This document shows, piece by piece, positions 9,090 through 17,049 of a DNA stretch of 64,000 bases. Source of the DNA: Streptomyces spinoverrucosus (GTDB lineage Bacteria; Actinomycetota; Actinomycetes; Streptomycetales; Streptomycetaceae); assembly GCF_006539505.1 (NCBI RefSeq), contig NZ_BJND01000012.1, positions 124,001 to 188,000 of the forward strand, given 5' to 3'. The translations under genes and the position numbers were made by a program. The notes beneath the pieces are model-generated. The model was not told the origin of the DNA and made no database searches. It was given only the letters and a program-made list of their open reading frames with translations. The stretch's first letter is position 1; each line of letters begins with the position of its first letter.

Positions 9090-11816
9090 GTGGCAGAGAC
9101 AGCATCGAAGCAGACCGACAGCAACCCCGGCGGCAGCCGCCCGCGCCTGATGCTCATGGACGGGCACTCACTGGCCTACCGCGCGTTCTTCGCGCTGCCC
9201 GCGGAGAACTTCACGACCGTGACGGGCCAGCCGACGAACGCGATCTACGGCTTCGCGTCGATGCTGGCCAACACTTTGCGCGACGAGGAGCCCACGCACT
9301 TCGCGGTGGCCTTCGACGTCTCCCGCAAGACTTGGCGCTCGCAGGAGTTCGCGGAGTACAAGGCGAACCGCTCCAAGGCCCCGGACGAGTTCAAGGGCCA
9401 GGTCGAGCTGATCGGCGAGCTGCTCGACGCGATGCACGCCCCGCGCTTCGCGATCGAGGGGTACGAGGCGGACGACGTCATCGCCACGCTCACCACGCAG
9501 GCCGAGGCCGAGGGCTTCGAGGTGCTGATCGTCACCGGTGACCGCGACTCCTTCCAGCTCGTCTCCGAGCACACGACGGTGCTCTACCCGACGAAGGGCG
9601 TCTCGGAGCTGACCCGGTTCACCCCGGAGAAGGTCTTCGAGAAGTACGGGTTGACGCCCGCGCAGTACCCCGACTTCGCGGCGCTTCGCGGCGACCCGTC
9701 GGACAACCTGCCGGGCATTCCCGGCGTCGGCGAGAAGACGGCCGCCAAGTGGATCAACCAGTTCGGTTCGTTCGCGGAGCTGGTCGAGCGAGTCGACGAG
9801 GTCAAGGGCAAGGCCGGGCAGAACCTGCGCGACCACCTGGAGGCGGTGAAGCTGAACCGCCGGCTCACCGAGCTGGAGCGGCAGGTCGAGCTGCCCAGGA
9901 CGGTCGCAGACCTCGCGCGCGCGCCGTACGACCGCAAGGCCGTCGCGATGGTGCTCGACACCCTGGAGATCAGGAACCCCTCGCTGCGCGAGCGGCTCTT
10001 CGGCGTCGACCCGGGCGCCGAGGAGGCCGAGACGACCCCGGTCGTGACGGACGGCGTGGAGCTGGACGGCTCGGTGCTGGGCACGGGCGAGCTGGCCCCG
10101 TGGCTCGCCGAGCACGGCTCGGGCCCGCTGGGTGTCGCCACCGTCGACACCTGGGCACTGGGCACGGGCTCGGTCGCCGAGGTCGCGCTCGCCGCGCCCG
10201 AGGGAGCGGCCGCCTGGTTCGACCCGGCCGAGCTGGACGAGGCTGACGAGAAGGCGTTCGCGGCCTGGCTGGCCGACGCCGGCCGGGCCAAGGTCTTCCA
10301 CAACGCCAAGGGCGCGATGCGGGTCTTCGCCGAGCACGGCTGGACCATCGAGGGCGTCACCATGGACACCGCGCTCGCCGCCTACCTGGTCAAGCCGGGC
10401 CGCCGCTCCTTCGATCTGGACGCGCTGTCCCTGGAGTATCTGCACCGCGAGCTGGCCCCCGCCGCCGCTGCCGACGGCCAGCTGGCCTTTGGCGCGGACG
10501 ACGGTGCCGAGGCCGAGGCGCTGATGATCCAGGCCCGCGCGATCCTCGACCTGGGTCAGGCCTTCGAGGGCCGGCTGGAGGAGGTCGGCGCGGCGGACCT
10601 GCTGCGGGACATGGAGCTGCCGACGTCGGCCCTGCTGGCCCGGATGGAGCGCAACGGCATCGCGGCCGACCGCGCCCACCTGGAGGCCATGGAGCAGATG
10701 TTCGCCGGTGCGGTGCAGCAGGCCGTGAAGGAGGCGCACGGTGCGGCCGGGCACGAGTTCAACCTGGGCTCGCCCAAGCAGCTCCAGGAGGTCCTCTTCG
10801 GCGAGCTGGCCCTGCCCAAGACGAAGAAGACGAAGACCGGCTACACCACGGACGCCGATGCCCTGGCCTGGCTGGCGACCCAGACCGACAACGAACTGCC
10901 GGTGATCATGCTCCGTCACCGTGAGCAGGCGAAGCTGCGCGTCACGGTCGAGGGCCTGATCAAGACGATCGCGACGGACGGCCGGATCCACACCACGTTC
11001 AACCAGACGGTCGCCGCGACCGGCCGCCTGTCGTCGACGGACCCGAACCTGCAGAACATCCCCGTCCGCACGGACGAGGGCCGGGCGATCCGCCGCGGCT
11101 TCGTCGTCGGTGAGGGTTACGAGTCGCTGATGACGGCCGACTACAGCCAGATCGAGCTGCGCGTGATGGCCCACCTGTCCGAGGACGCCGGCCTGCTCGA
11201 GGCGTTCACGTCCGGCGAGGACCTGCACACCACGGCGGCCTCGCAGGTGTTCGCGGTCGAGCCGACGGCGGTGGACGCGGAGATGCGCCGCAAGATCAAG
11301 GCGATGTCGTACGGCCTGGCGTACGGGCTGTCGGCCTTCGGCCTCTCCCAGCAGCTGAACATCGAGGCCGCCGAGGCCCGCGCTCTGATGGACGCGTACT
11401 TCGAGCGGTTCGGCGGGGTCCGGGACTATCTGCGCCGGGCGGTCGACGAGGCGCGGGCGACGGGCTACACGGCGACGCTGTTCGGGCGTCGGCGCTATCT
11501 CCCCGACCTCAACAGCGACAACCGCCAGCGTCGCGAGGCGGCCGAGCGGATGGCCCTCAACGCGCCGATCCAGGGCACGGCGGCCGATATCGTCAAGATC
11601 GCCATGCTGAAGGTGGACCGGGCGCTGCGCGAGGCCGACCTGAAGTCCCGCCTGCTCCTCCAGGTCCACGACGAAGTCGTCCTGGAGATCGCTCCCGGCG
11701 AGCGCGAGGCGGTGGAGGAACTGGTCCGCCGCGAAATGGCGGACGCGGTCCAGCTCAGGGCACCTCTGGATGTCTCGGTGGGCGTCGGCCCCGACTGGGA
11801 GTCGGCCGCGCACTAG
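9090..11816 (+). CDS. polA: DNA polymerase I
   Basis: DNA repair and Okazaki-fragment polymerase, 908 aa. Residues ~16-300 are the 5'-3' exonuclease (LMLMDGHSLAYRAFFALP, then VTGDRDSFQLV). The middle region is a degenerate 3'-5' exonuclease domain lacking the proofreading carboxylates, as is usual in actinomycetes. The polymerase domain carries motif A (DYSQIELRVMAHLSED), motif B (RRKIKAMSYGLAYGLS) and motif C (LLLQVHDEVVLEI). The GTG at 9090 gives the family's normal N-terminus. An in-frame ATG at 8811 exists only because the upstream repeat array stays open. A strong terminator follows 39 bp after the stop. Confidence 0.97.
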   Translation: MAETASKQTDSNPGGSRPRLMLMDGHSLAYRAFFALPAENFTTVTGQPTNAIYGFASMLANTLRDEEPTHFAVAFDVSRKTWRSQEFAEYKANRSKAPDEFKGQVELIGELLDAMHAPRFAIEGYEADDVIATLTTQAEAEGFEVLIVTGDRDSFQLVSEHTTVLYPTKGVSELTRFTPEKVFEKYGLTPAQYPDFAALRGDPSDNLPGIPGVGEKTAAKWINQFGSFAELVERVDEVKGKAGQNLRDHLEAVKLNRRLTELERQVELPRTVADLARAPYDRKAVAMVLDTLEIRNPSLRERLFGVDPGAEEAETTPVVTDGVELDGSVLGTGELAPWLAEHGSGPLGVATVDTWALGTGSVAEVALAAPEGAAAWFDPAELDEADEKAFAAWLADAGRAKVFHNAKGAMRVFAEHGWTIEGVTMDTALAAYLVKPGRRSFDLDALSLEYLHRELAPAAAADGQLAFGADDGAEAEALMIQARAILDLGQAFEGRLEEVGAADLLRDMELPTSALLARMERNGIAADRAHLEAMEQMFAGAVQQAVKEAHGAAGHEFNLGSPKQLQEVLFGELALPKTKKTKTGYTTDADALAWLATQTDNELPVIMLRHREQAKLRVTVEGLIKTIATDGRIHTTFNQTVAATGRLSSTDPNLQNIPVRTDEGRAIRRGFVVGEGYESLMTADYSQIELRVMAHLSEDAGLLEAFTSGEDLHTTAASQVFAVEPTAVDAEMRRKIKAMSYGLAYGLSAFGLSQQLNIEAAEARALMDAYFERFGGVRDYLRRAVDEARATGYTATLFGRRRYLPDLNSDNRQRREAAERMALNAPIQGTAADIVKIAMLKVDRALREADLKSRLLLQVHDEVVLEIAPGEREAVEELVRREMADAVQLRAPLDVSVGVGPDWESAAH

Positions 11817-11855
11817 CCTCCGGCGGACGCCCGCTGTCCACTCCGGGCCCCACAG

Positions 11856-11885
11856 GGAGCCCTCGGCAGGGATGCCGGGGGCTCC
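11856..11885 (+). terminator. Rho-independent-type hairpin after polA
   Basis: Thirteen-base-pair stem (GGAGCCCTCGGCA pairing with TGCCGGGGGCTCC, one T-G wobble) with the loop GGGA, 39 bp after the polA stop. No long T-run follows, as is usual in Streptomyces. The length and GC content of the stem make it a convincing terminator. Confidence 0.8.
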
Positions 11886-12548
11886 TGCTGCTTGCCACTG
11901 CGGTCCTCGGAAGCGCTGCCTCCAGTTCCTCCGCTGTTTCTCCGCCGCAACGGCGGCCGACCCTCAGGGCGCGGCCCGGCGGTGGCTGCGACCCTCGATG
12001 GCCAGCCTGGCGGTGTTGATTCTCTGCATCGGCGGCCGCCCCCTCAGGACGCCAGCCCGGCGGTGCCTGCGACCCCGATGGCCAGCCTGGCGATGTTCAC
12101 TCTCCGCAACGGCGGCCACCCCACCCAGGCCGCAGCGGTGGTGCCCAGGGCCCGACGGCCCATCCCGGCGATCCCCGCGCTTCGCAATCCCGCAGCTCAG
12201 CCGGTCCTCGGGCCCTGGCGGCCCGCCCGGGCGATCCCAGCCTCCGCGAACCCCGCAGCTCATCTGGTCCCCAGGCCCCACGGCCACCCCGGCGCCCCCC
12301 GACCCTCCGCACCCCCGCAGCCCATCAGGTCCCCAGGCCCCACGGCCACCCCGGCGCCCCCACCCTCCGGACCCCCGCACCTCACCGCTCCCCGGGCCCA
12401 ACGGCCCACCCCGGCGCCCTACCCTCCGCGCCCCCGCACTCACCCCCTCCCCAAACCCACCCACCCCCGCCGCACCCCCGGAGGGCCCTTCACCCACGTG
12501 GCCCCCGCGAAAAAGCCCCCCGCCGCCCGCGCCCGTCAAGATGCCGCC
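11886..12548. repeat. Gene-free stretch with two families of degenerate tandem repeats downstream of polA
   Basis: From about 11930 to 12120 a ~79-80 bp unit occurs a little over twice (the core CGGCGGCC recurs at 11951, 12030 and 12110, with GATGGCCAGCCTGGCG in each unit). From about 12120 to 12480 a ~60-65 bp cytosine-rich unit follows (core CAGGCCCCACGGCCACCCCG) in about six decaying copies. All frames stay open for long distances because stop codons are rare at this GC content, but no frame looks like a protein family. I see no gene here. Confidence 0.75.
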
Positions 12549-12860
12549 ATGGGTATACGCATGCTCAGCCGCCGAACGGCCCCGGCTCAGGCCCCGCCCC
12601 CGGTCCACGCTGTCGGCGCAAGCACCGCCCGCATTCCCACCAGCCCGGCGACGAGTCTGTGCCACGTCGCGGTGGACCTCCGTCGCCGCGTCGCCGCCCA
12701 CTGGGAAAGCCGGAAACCCGCCCCCGTACGCCCCCGTGACACCGCCGCATGGCGCCTGTGGGCCGACCTGGCCCGCGAGTACCTGACTCTCTGCCTCACG
12801 CCTGCTGCCCCGCCCGTCCCGTTCGACGGGCACCGTCGCCGAAGCGATCAAGCCCCCTGA
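12549..12860 (+). CDS. Small conserved hypothetical protein
   Basis: A 103-aa reading frame starting at the ATG at 12549 (MGIRMLSRRTAPAQAPPPVH). An alanine/proline-rich start leads into a basic, tryptophan-containing helical part (CHVAVDLRRRVAAHWESRK, then AAWRLWADLAREYLTL). The composition changes from the repeat-like frame upstream to normal coding composition at this start, which is why I use it. Its end overlaps the convergent DUF4184 gene by 13 bp. From memory, similar small proteins sit next to polA in other Streptomyces. No function is recognised. Confidence 0.55.
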   Translation: MGIRMLSRRTAPAQAPPPVHAVGASTARIPTSPATSLCHVAVDLRRRVAAHWESRKPAPVRPRDTAAWRLWADLAREYLTLCLTPAAPPVPFDGHRRRSDQAP

Positions 12861-13705
12861 CGGCTCCGGTCGCGCTCCCTGCCCGCCCCTTCGGAACCAC
12901 TGGGCACGAGAGCCGGTCGCCGCACCCGCACGACCACGGCGTACACGAGCACCGCCACAACCAGCCCCGCCCCGGCACCGAAGCACAGCGTCGGGATCAG
13001 CTCCCAGGGTTTCGCCGAGGACCCCCAGTACGCCCACCACCGCGCCGCCCGATGCGCCGCCGCAAGCGCCGCACAGCCGCCGATCAGGACCAGGGCCAGC
13101 CACCGGTCCCGTACCGACAGCACGGGCACGCCCACCGGCTCGGCCGCAGGCACCCGTCGTAGCCCGACAACCACGAACACGGCGATGACGACCGCGGCCA
13201 CCGCGGAACCCCCGTACTGCAGGTACCAGTACAGCGGCGAGCCCGCGATCTCCCGGCCCAGCACCGGAAACAGCCGCATCCCCCACCGGTCGAGATGCGT
13301 GAACGCGTCCCAGACGACGTGCGTGAGCGCGCCGAGCACGGCGGACACGTACCACCACGCCACCAGGGATGGCCGTACGCGCGCGCGTGCCGCCCCGCAG
13401 CGCAGCAGCGAGGCCACCCGGTGCTGGCGCCCGCGCGGCAGCAGCGCCACCAGGGGTTCGCGCACCAGCAGCCACAGCCCCACCAGCGCCCAGGCGATGA
13501 GCACGTCGATGGTGAACACACCCGCGAAGGAGTGCGTCACGTCACCGAATTCCATCGCGCCGGACAGCACACTCGCCACGTAATAGGTCATGTCGGGCGC
13601 GAACGAACCCGCGACGAGCACGGACGGAACCAACGGGCCGCGGCCCGTTCCGTCGGGACGGATGACGGGCAGCACGGCTGCCGCGTGACTGAGGGTGAAC
13701 GGCAA
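12848..13705 (-). CDS. DUF4184 family integral membrane protein
   Basis: 285-aa multi-pass membrane protein. It begins LPFTLSHAAAVLPVIRP, the signature N-terminus of DUF4184, and continues with PDMTYYVASV, THSFAGVFTIDVLIAWAL and LTHVVWDAFTHLDRWGMRLF. The conserved His/Asp residues in those helices recall membrane metal-dependent hydrolases (YdjM-like), but no reaction is proven for the family. I chose the TTG at 13705 because GGGGAG lies 5 nt upstream and it reproduces the family start exactly. The frame is open further upstream, but that part is not family-like. Confidence 0.87.
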   Translation of the reverse strand: MPFTLSHAAAVLPVIRPDGTGRGPLVPSVLVAGSFAPDMTYYVASVLSGAMEFGDVTHSFAGVFTIDVLIAWALVGLWLLVREPLVALLPRGRQHRVASLLRCGAARARVRPSLVAWWYVSAVLGALTHVVWDAFTHLDRWGMRLFPVLGREIAGSPLYWYLQYGGSAVAAVVIAVFVVVGLRRVPAAEPVGVPVLSVRDRWLALVLIGGCAALAAAHRAARWWAYWGSSAKPWELIPTLCFGAGAGLVVAVLVYAVVVRVRRPALVPSGSEGAGRERDRSRQGA

Positions 13706-14003
13706 CAGTGCTCCCCATGACGGACGTTGACGTCCAGTATGAGCGACGGTGTGCGGCGAGTTCGCGAACCCCGGGGTGCGGCCAACGCCACAACGTCGTA
13801 TGGCCAAGCGGTGAAAACCGGACGGGGGCGGGTGCCCGTGCGAACGAAGTTGTCGTAGGGTCGCCTGGGTTGACGGACTGGGGAGTGCGTGCAACAGCCA
13901 GCAGGGCAGTATCAGCAGAGCAGTAGCAACAAACAGCATCAACAGAGCAGTACCAACAGGGCGTATGCGGGCGACTCGGACGCCCACGGGAGGGGTTCTC
14001 TTC
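13706..14003. promoter_or_regulatory. Divergent intergenic region with a CAG/CAA-rich direct repeat in the transglycosylase leader
   Basis: Nearly 300 bp between two divergent starts. Towards the transglycosylase gene lies a block of lower GC rich in CAG and CAA triplets (13890-13960). Within it a 21-bp element occurs twice, at 13911-13931 and 13938-13958, differing at two bases (ATCAGCAGAGCAGTAGCAAC versus ATCAACAGAGCAGTACCAAC). It lies 46-93 nt upstream of the start codon. No riboswitch consensus known to me is visible. Confidence 0.4.
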
Positions 14004-15740
14004 ATGGCGGCGCATTTCGGCAGGAGGCTGCGCAAGGGCGCGACGAACACCGCCGTGGCCGCGGCTGTGGCGGCGGCACTGGTCGCCTCCCAGGCCCCAG
14101 GGGCCGAGACCGACGACGCCGGCAGACAGACCACCACCGGCACCCAGCCCTCGTCCGACACGCCCGCCGGGGACAGCGCGACCGGTAACTCGCCGTACTA
14201 CACCGACCTGCCGCCGCTGGACAGCCCCAGCCCCGTCCCCACCGTCGGCCCCACCGCCGACCCGACCGTCACGGGCGACACCGCCGCGGGCATACCCGCG
14301 ACCGTCCTCGACGCCTACCAGAAGGCGGCGGCCGAACTGCGCGAGGCAAAGCCGGGCTGCAATCTGCCCTGGGAACTCCTCGCCGCCATCGGCAAGGTCG
14401 AGTCGGGCCAGGCGGGCGGCGGCAACGTCAGCGCCAACGGCGACACGATCACCCCGATCCTCGGCCCCGCGCTGAACGGCAACGGCTTCGCACACATCAG
14501 CGACACCGACAACGGCGCGTACGACGGGGACAGCACGTACGACCGGGCCGTGGGCCCCATGCAGTTCATCCCGTCCACCTGGGCCTGGGCGGGCCGCGAC
14601 GGCAACGGCGACGGCGTGGAGAACCCGAACAACATCTACGACGCCGCCCTCGCCGCCGGCCACTACCTGTGCCGCTTCGGCTGGGACCTGTCCGTCGACG
14701 ACGACCTGCACAGCGCGATCCTCAGCTACAACAACTCGACGGACTACCTCAACACCGTCCTGTCCTGGCTCGAGTACTACCGCAAGGGCACGCACGAGAT
14801 CCCCGACGGCAGCGGCGCGCTGCCCGGCAACCGCAGCGACAACCCCGCCGGGTCGAGCCCGTCGACGCAGAAGCCGACGCAGCAGCCGTCGCAGAGGCCG
14901 GAGACCGGCTCGCCCACCCCGAAGCCGACCCCGCCGTCGGGCGGCGGCTCCACCACCCCGAAGCCCACGCCGCCCAGCACCCCGCCGACCCCCACCGACA
15001 CGGTGGACCACCTGGAGGACGGGGGCACCGCGCAGCTCACCGCGATGGCCGGCGACGCGTTCACCGAGCGGGTCAGCACCCGCGCCGAGGGCAGGGACGG
15101 CAAGGGCGTCGCCAAGGTGCGGGTCCGCTTCACGATCGTGAGCCCCACCGACGCCACCTTCACCGGCGGCGAGAAGGTCGCCACGGTCGTCACCGGCACC
15201 GCGGGCGTGGCCGTCGCGCCGGCGCTCCAGGCGGGCGAGAAGACCGGCTCGTTCACCGTGCGGGCCACCGTCGTGGGCCGTTCGATCCCCGGCGTCGACT
15301 ACACCGCGACCGTCACCGCCCGCGCCGCCGACGCCCTGGCCCGCACCAGCGACACCGAGCTGACGTGTACGGCGGGCGGCGAGTTCGCCGAACAGGTCGA
15401 GGTGAAGGCGACGTACCAGGGCGCCGTGGCGGACCGGGTGGCGGTCACCGCCACCCTGATCAAGTCGGTGCTCGACCCGACCGAGAACGACAAGGGCCCG
15501 TACTTCAAGGACGCCAACGGCAACCCGGTTCGCACCCTGACGGGCCTGGAGACGGACGCGAACGGCCTGCTGAAGCTGCCCAAGCTGTACGCGGACGACA
15601 CCGCCGGCACGTACATGCTCCGCCTCACCACCGAGGGCGGCGCGACGCTCAACGTCCCGCTGAAGGTGACGGAGGCCGAGCCGACACCGTCGCCCAGCGC
15701 GTCCGAGAGCGCGAGCCCGTCGGCCAGCCCCAGCGCGTAA
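14004..15740 (+). CDS. Secreted lytic transglycosylase (SLT domain) with C-terminal repeat domains
   Basis: 578-aa exported murein hydrolase. A basic start plus alanine-rich signal segment (RRLRKGATNTAVAAAVAAAL) is followed by a low-complexity linker and an SLT/lysozyme-like domain at about residues 100-250. The catalytic Glu is in AAIGKVESG (E133), and the domain also has RAVGPMQFIPSTWAWAGRDG and SYNNSTDYLNTVLSWLEYY. A Thr/Pro-rich spacer (PTPKPTPP type) leads to two beta-rich, Ig-like repeats of ~90 aa each and a Ser/Pro tail. The ATG at 14004 has GGGAGGGG upstream. Likely role: peptidoglycan turnover in growth or spore germination. It ends 29 bp before a strong hairpin. Confidence 0.9.
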   Translation: MAAHFGRRLRKGATNTAVAAAVAAALVASQAPGAETDDAGRQTTTGTQPSSDTPAGDSATGNSPYYTDLPPLDSPSPVPTVGPTADPTVTGDTAAGIPATVLDAYQKAAAELREAKPGCNLPWELLAAIGKVESGQAGGGNVSANGDTITPILGPALNGNGFAHISDTDNGAYDGDSTYDRAVGPMQFIPSTWAWAGRDGNGDGVENPNNIYDAALAAGHYLCRFGWDLSVDDDLHSAILSYNNSTDYLNTVLSWLEYYRKGTHEIPDGSGALPGNRSDNPAGSSPSTQKPTQQPSQRPETGSPTPKPTPPSGGGSTTPKPTPPSTPPTPTDTVDHLEDGGTAQLTAMAGDAFTERVSTRAEGRDGKGVAKVRVRFTIVSPTDATFTGGEKVATVVTGTAGVAVAPALQAGEKTGSFTVRATVVGRSIPGVDYTATVTARAADALARTSDTELTCTAGGEFAEQVEVKATYQGAVADRVAVTATLIKSVLDPTENDKGPYFKDANGNPVRTLTGLETDANGLLKLPKLYADDTAGTYMLRLTTEGGATLNVPLKVTEAEPTPSPSASESASPSASPSA

Positions 15741-15769
15741 GTCCCCGTACGGCCCTTCGGCCTCCTGAT

Positions 15770-15816
15770 ACGACAGCGGCGGCGCCCCTACGGCAAGGGG
15801 GCGCCGCCGCTGTCGT
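15770..15816 (+). terminator. Perfect 19-bp hairpin after the transglycosylase gene
   Basis: ACGACAGCGGCGGCGCCCC pairs without a mismatch with GGGGCGCCGCCGCTGTCGT across a 9-nt loop. It begins 29 bp after the stop codon and separates the transglycosylase gene from the next start. Confidence 0.88.
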
Positions 15817-15900
15817 GTGCAACGTGTTCTCATCTCGCCCGCCCGTTGCTACGGTGCCGGACCTGACGATGTATCAGTTCCAGCTGGCCCGGAGGCAGGC

Positions 15901-16035
15901 ATGCGCGCCCTGATCGCCGCCGTGACCGGTCTCGCCGTCGCCCTCGCCCTGGTCCTTACGATCACGGCCATGGGCGCACCGACCGGCGAGACGTCCCCGA
16001 AACCGCTGTTGACGACGGTGCCGGCACACCCGTAA
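15901..16035 (+). CDS. 44-residue single-span membrane or secreted peptide
   Basis: Very short gene with a textbook start: GGAGG 6 nt before the ATG at 15901. The product has a hydrophobic segment (ALIAAVTGLAVALALVLTI) followed by a polar tail ending in PKPLLTTVPAHP. Similar tiny proteins next to DUF3068 genes are, from memory, called SPW_0924 family in Streptomyces genomes. It lies 21 bp upstream of the DUF3068 gene, so they form a two-gene unit. The function is unknown. A small membrane partner of the DUF3068 protein is the simplest guess. Confidence 0.75.
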   Translation: MRALIAAVTGLAVALALVLTITAMGAPTGETSPKPLLTTVPAHP

Positions 16036-16056
16036 CCCCGGCGGAGGGAGACCGAG

Positions 16057-17049
16057 ATGCGCCGCAGGACCAGCCTCATACTGCTCGCCCTCGCCGTGTT
16101 CTTCGCGGCGCTGTCCCCACTGCTGCGCTGGTACGCCTTCCCGCGCCTCGCCAAGATCCCGCCGAGCCAGTACCAGGACATGGTCCTGGAGGCGAAGGAC
16201 GCCACCCTGCTCGACTACGGCACCATGCAGGCCCGCAAGGTCCCCAAGGTGACCATCGTGCAGACCCTCAAGGGCAACGTGGAGGCCTCCGAACGGATCG
16301 AGCGGACGGCGGGACGGGACGTCGTCGTCTGGGACGGCCTGTCCTACGTCCAGGGCCCCGACGGCAAGATGGTCTCCAAGATCCCCGAGCGGTACATCTT
16401 CGACGCCCACACCCAGGAACCCGTCCACGCCACCGGCGAGATGGTCGACGGCGACCCTGTTCGCCGGGAGGGCATCGAGTTCAAATGGCCGTTCCTGACC
16501 GAAAAACGAAACTACGAATACTTCGACGCACAGGCGCGCATCACCGCGCCCATCCACTACAAGGGCACACAGACCTTCCATGGCGTCGAGGTCTACTACT
16601 TCGAACAGACCATCCCCTGGACGAAGGTGCCGTTCCCCAAGGCCCTCCCCGTCGAGGGCATCACCCCCGAGTCCATCGCCGAGACCGGCACGACGCGCTG
16701 GTACACCACGGTCCGCAAGTTCTGGGTGGAACCGCTCACCGGTGCCCCCGTCTACGGCGAGGAGATCCACAAGGAGGAACTCCGCGGCGGCACCCTGCTC
16801 GGCGGGCGCGACAAGGTCACGGCGTTCGCCGGCCATGTGAAGATGCGCGAGGACTACATCGACCACACGGTCGACCTGGTCAAGTCCAACCGCACCCTGG
16901 TCCTGCTGATGACCTCGTACCTGCCCTGGGGCTTTCTGACCCTGGGCGTACTCCTCCTCGCCCTCGCCCTGTACCTGGAGGCCCGTGGCCGCCGCCCCGG
17001 CGACCCCGCCCCCGAGCAGGCCACGCAACCGGCACCGGTCAGCGCCTGA
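16057..17049 (+). CDS. DUF3068 family membrane protein
   Basis: 330 aa with an N-terminal membrane anchor (LILLALAVFFAALSPLLRWY), a large extracytoplasmic beta domain and a C-terminal membrane helix (WGFLTLGVLLLALALYLEA). The family pattern of actinobacterial DUF3068 (porin PorA-like) proteins is clear in DGLSYVQGPDGKMVSKIPER and in the Trp-Tyr-rich segments. The ATG is preceded by CGGAGGGAGACCGAG. It forms a unit with the 44-aa peptide gene 21 bp upstream and overlaps the convergent hrpB by 11 bp. The biochemical role is unknown; cell-envelope location is supported by topology. Confidence 0.88.
   Translation: MRRRTSLILLALAVFFAALSPLLRWYAFPRLAKIPPSQYQDMVLEAKDATLLDYGTMQARKVPKVTIVQTLKGNVEASERIERTAGRDVVVWDGLSYVQGPDGKMVSKIPERYIFDAHTQEPVHATGEMVDGDPVRREGIEFKWPFLTEKRNYEYFDAQARITAPIHYKGTQTFHGVEVYYFEQTIPWTKVPFPKALPVEGITPESIAETGTTRWYTTVRKFWVEPLTGAPVYGEEIHKEELRGGTLLGGRDKVTAFAGHVKMREDYIDHTVDLVKSNRTLVLLMTSYLPWGFLTLGVLLLALALYLEARGRRPGDPAPEQATQPAPVSA

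Noticed and set aside
11770..12786. Long proline/arginine-rich plus-strand frame after polA
   Set aside because: It starts inside polA in another frame and runs through tandem repeats; composition is that of high-GC non-coding DNA.
12960..14161. Longer version of the DUF4184 protein starting at 14161
   Set aside because: The extra N-terminal part crosses the promoter region of the transglycosylase gene and is not family-like; a TTG with good SD at 13705 fits.
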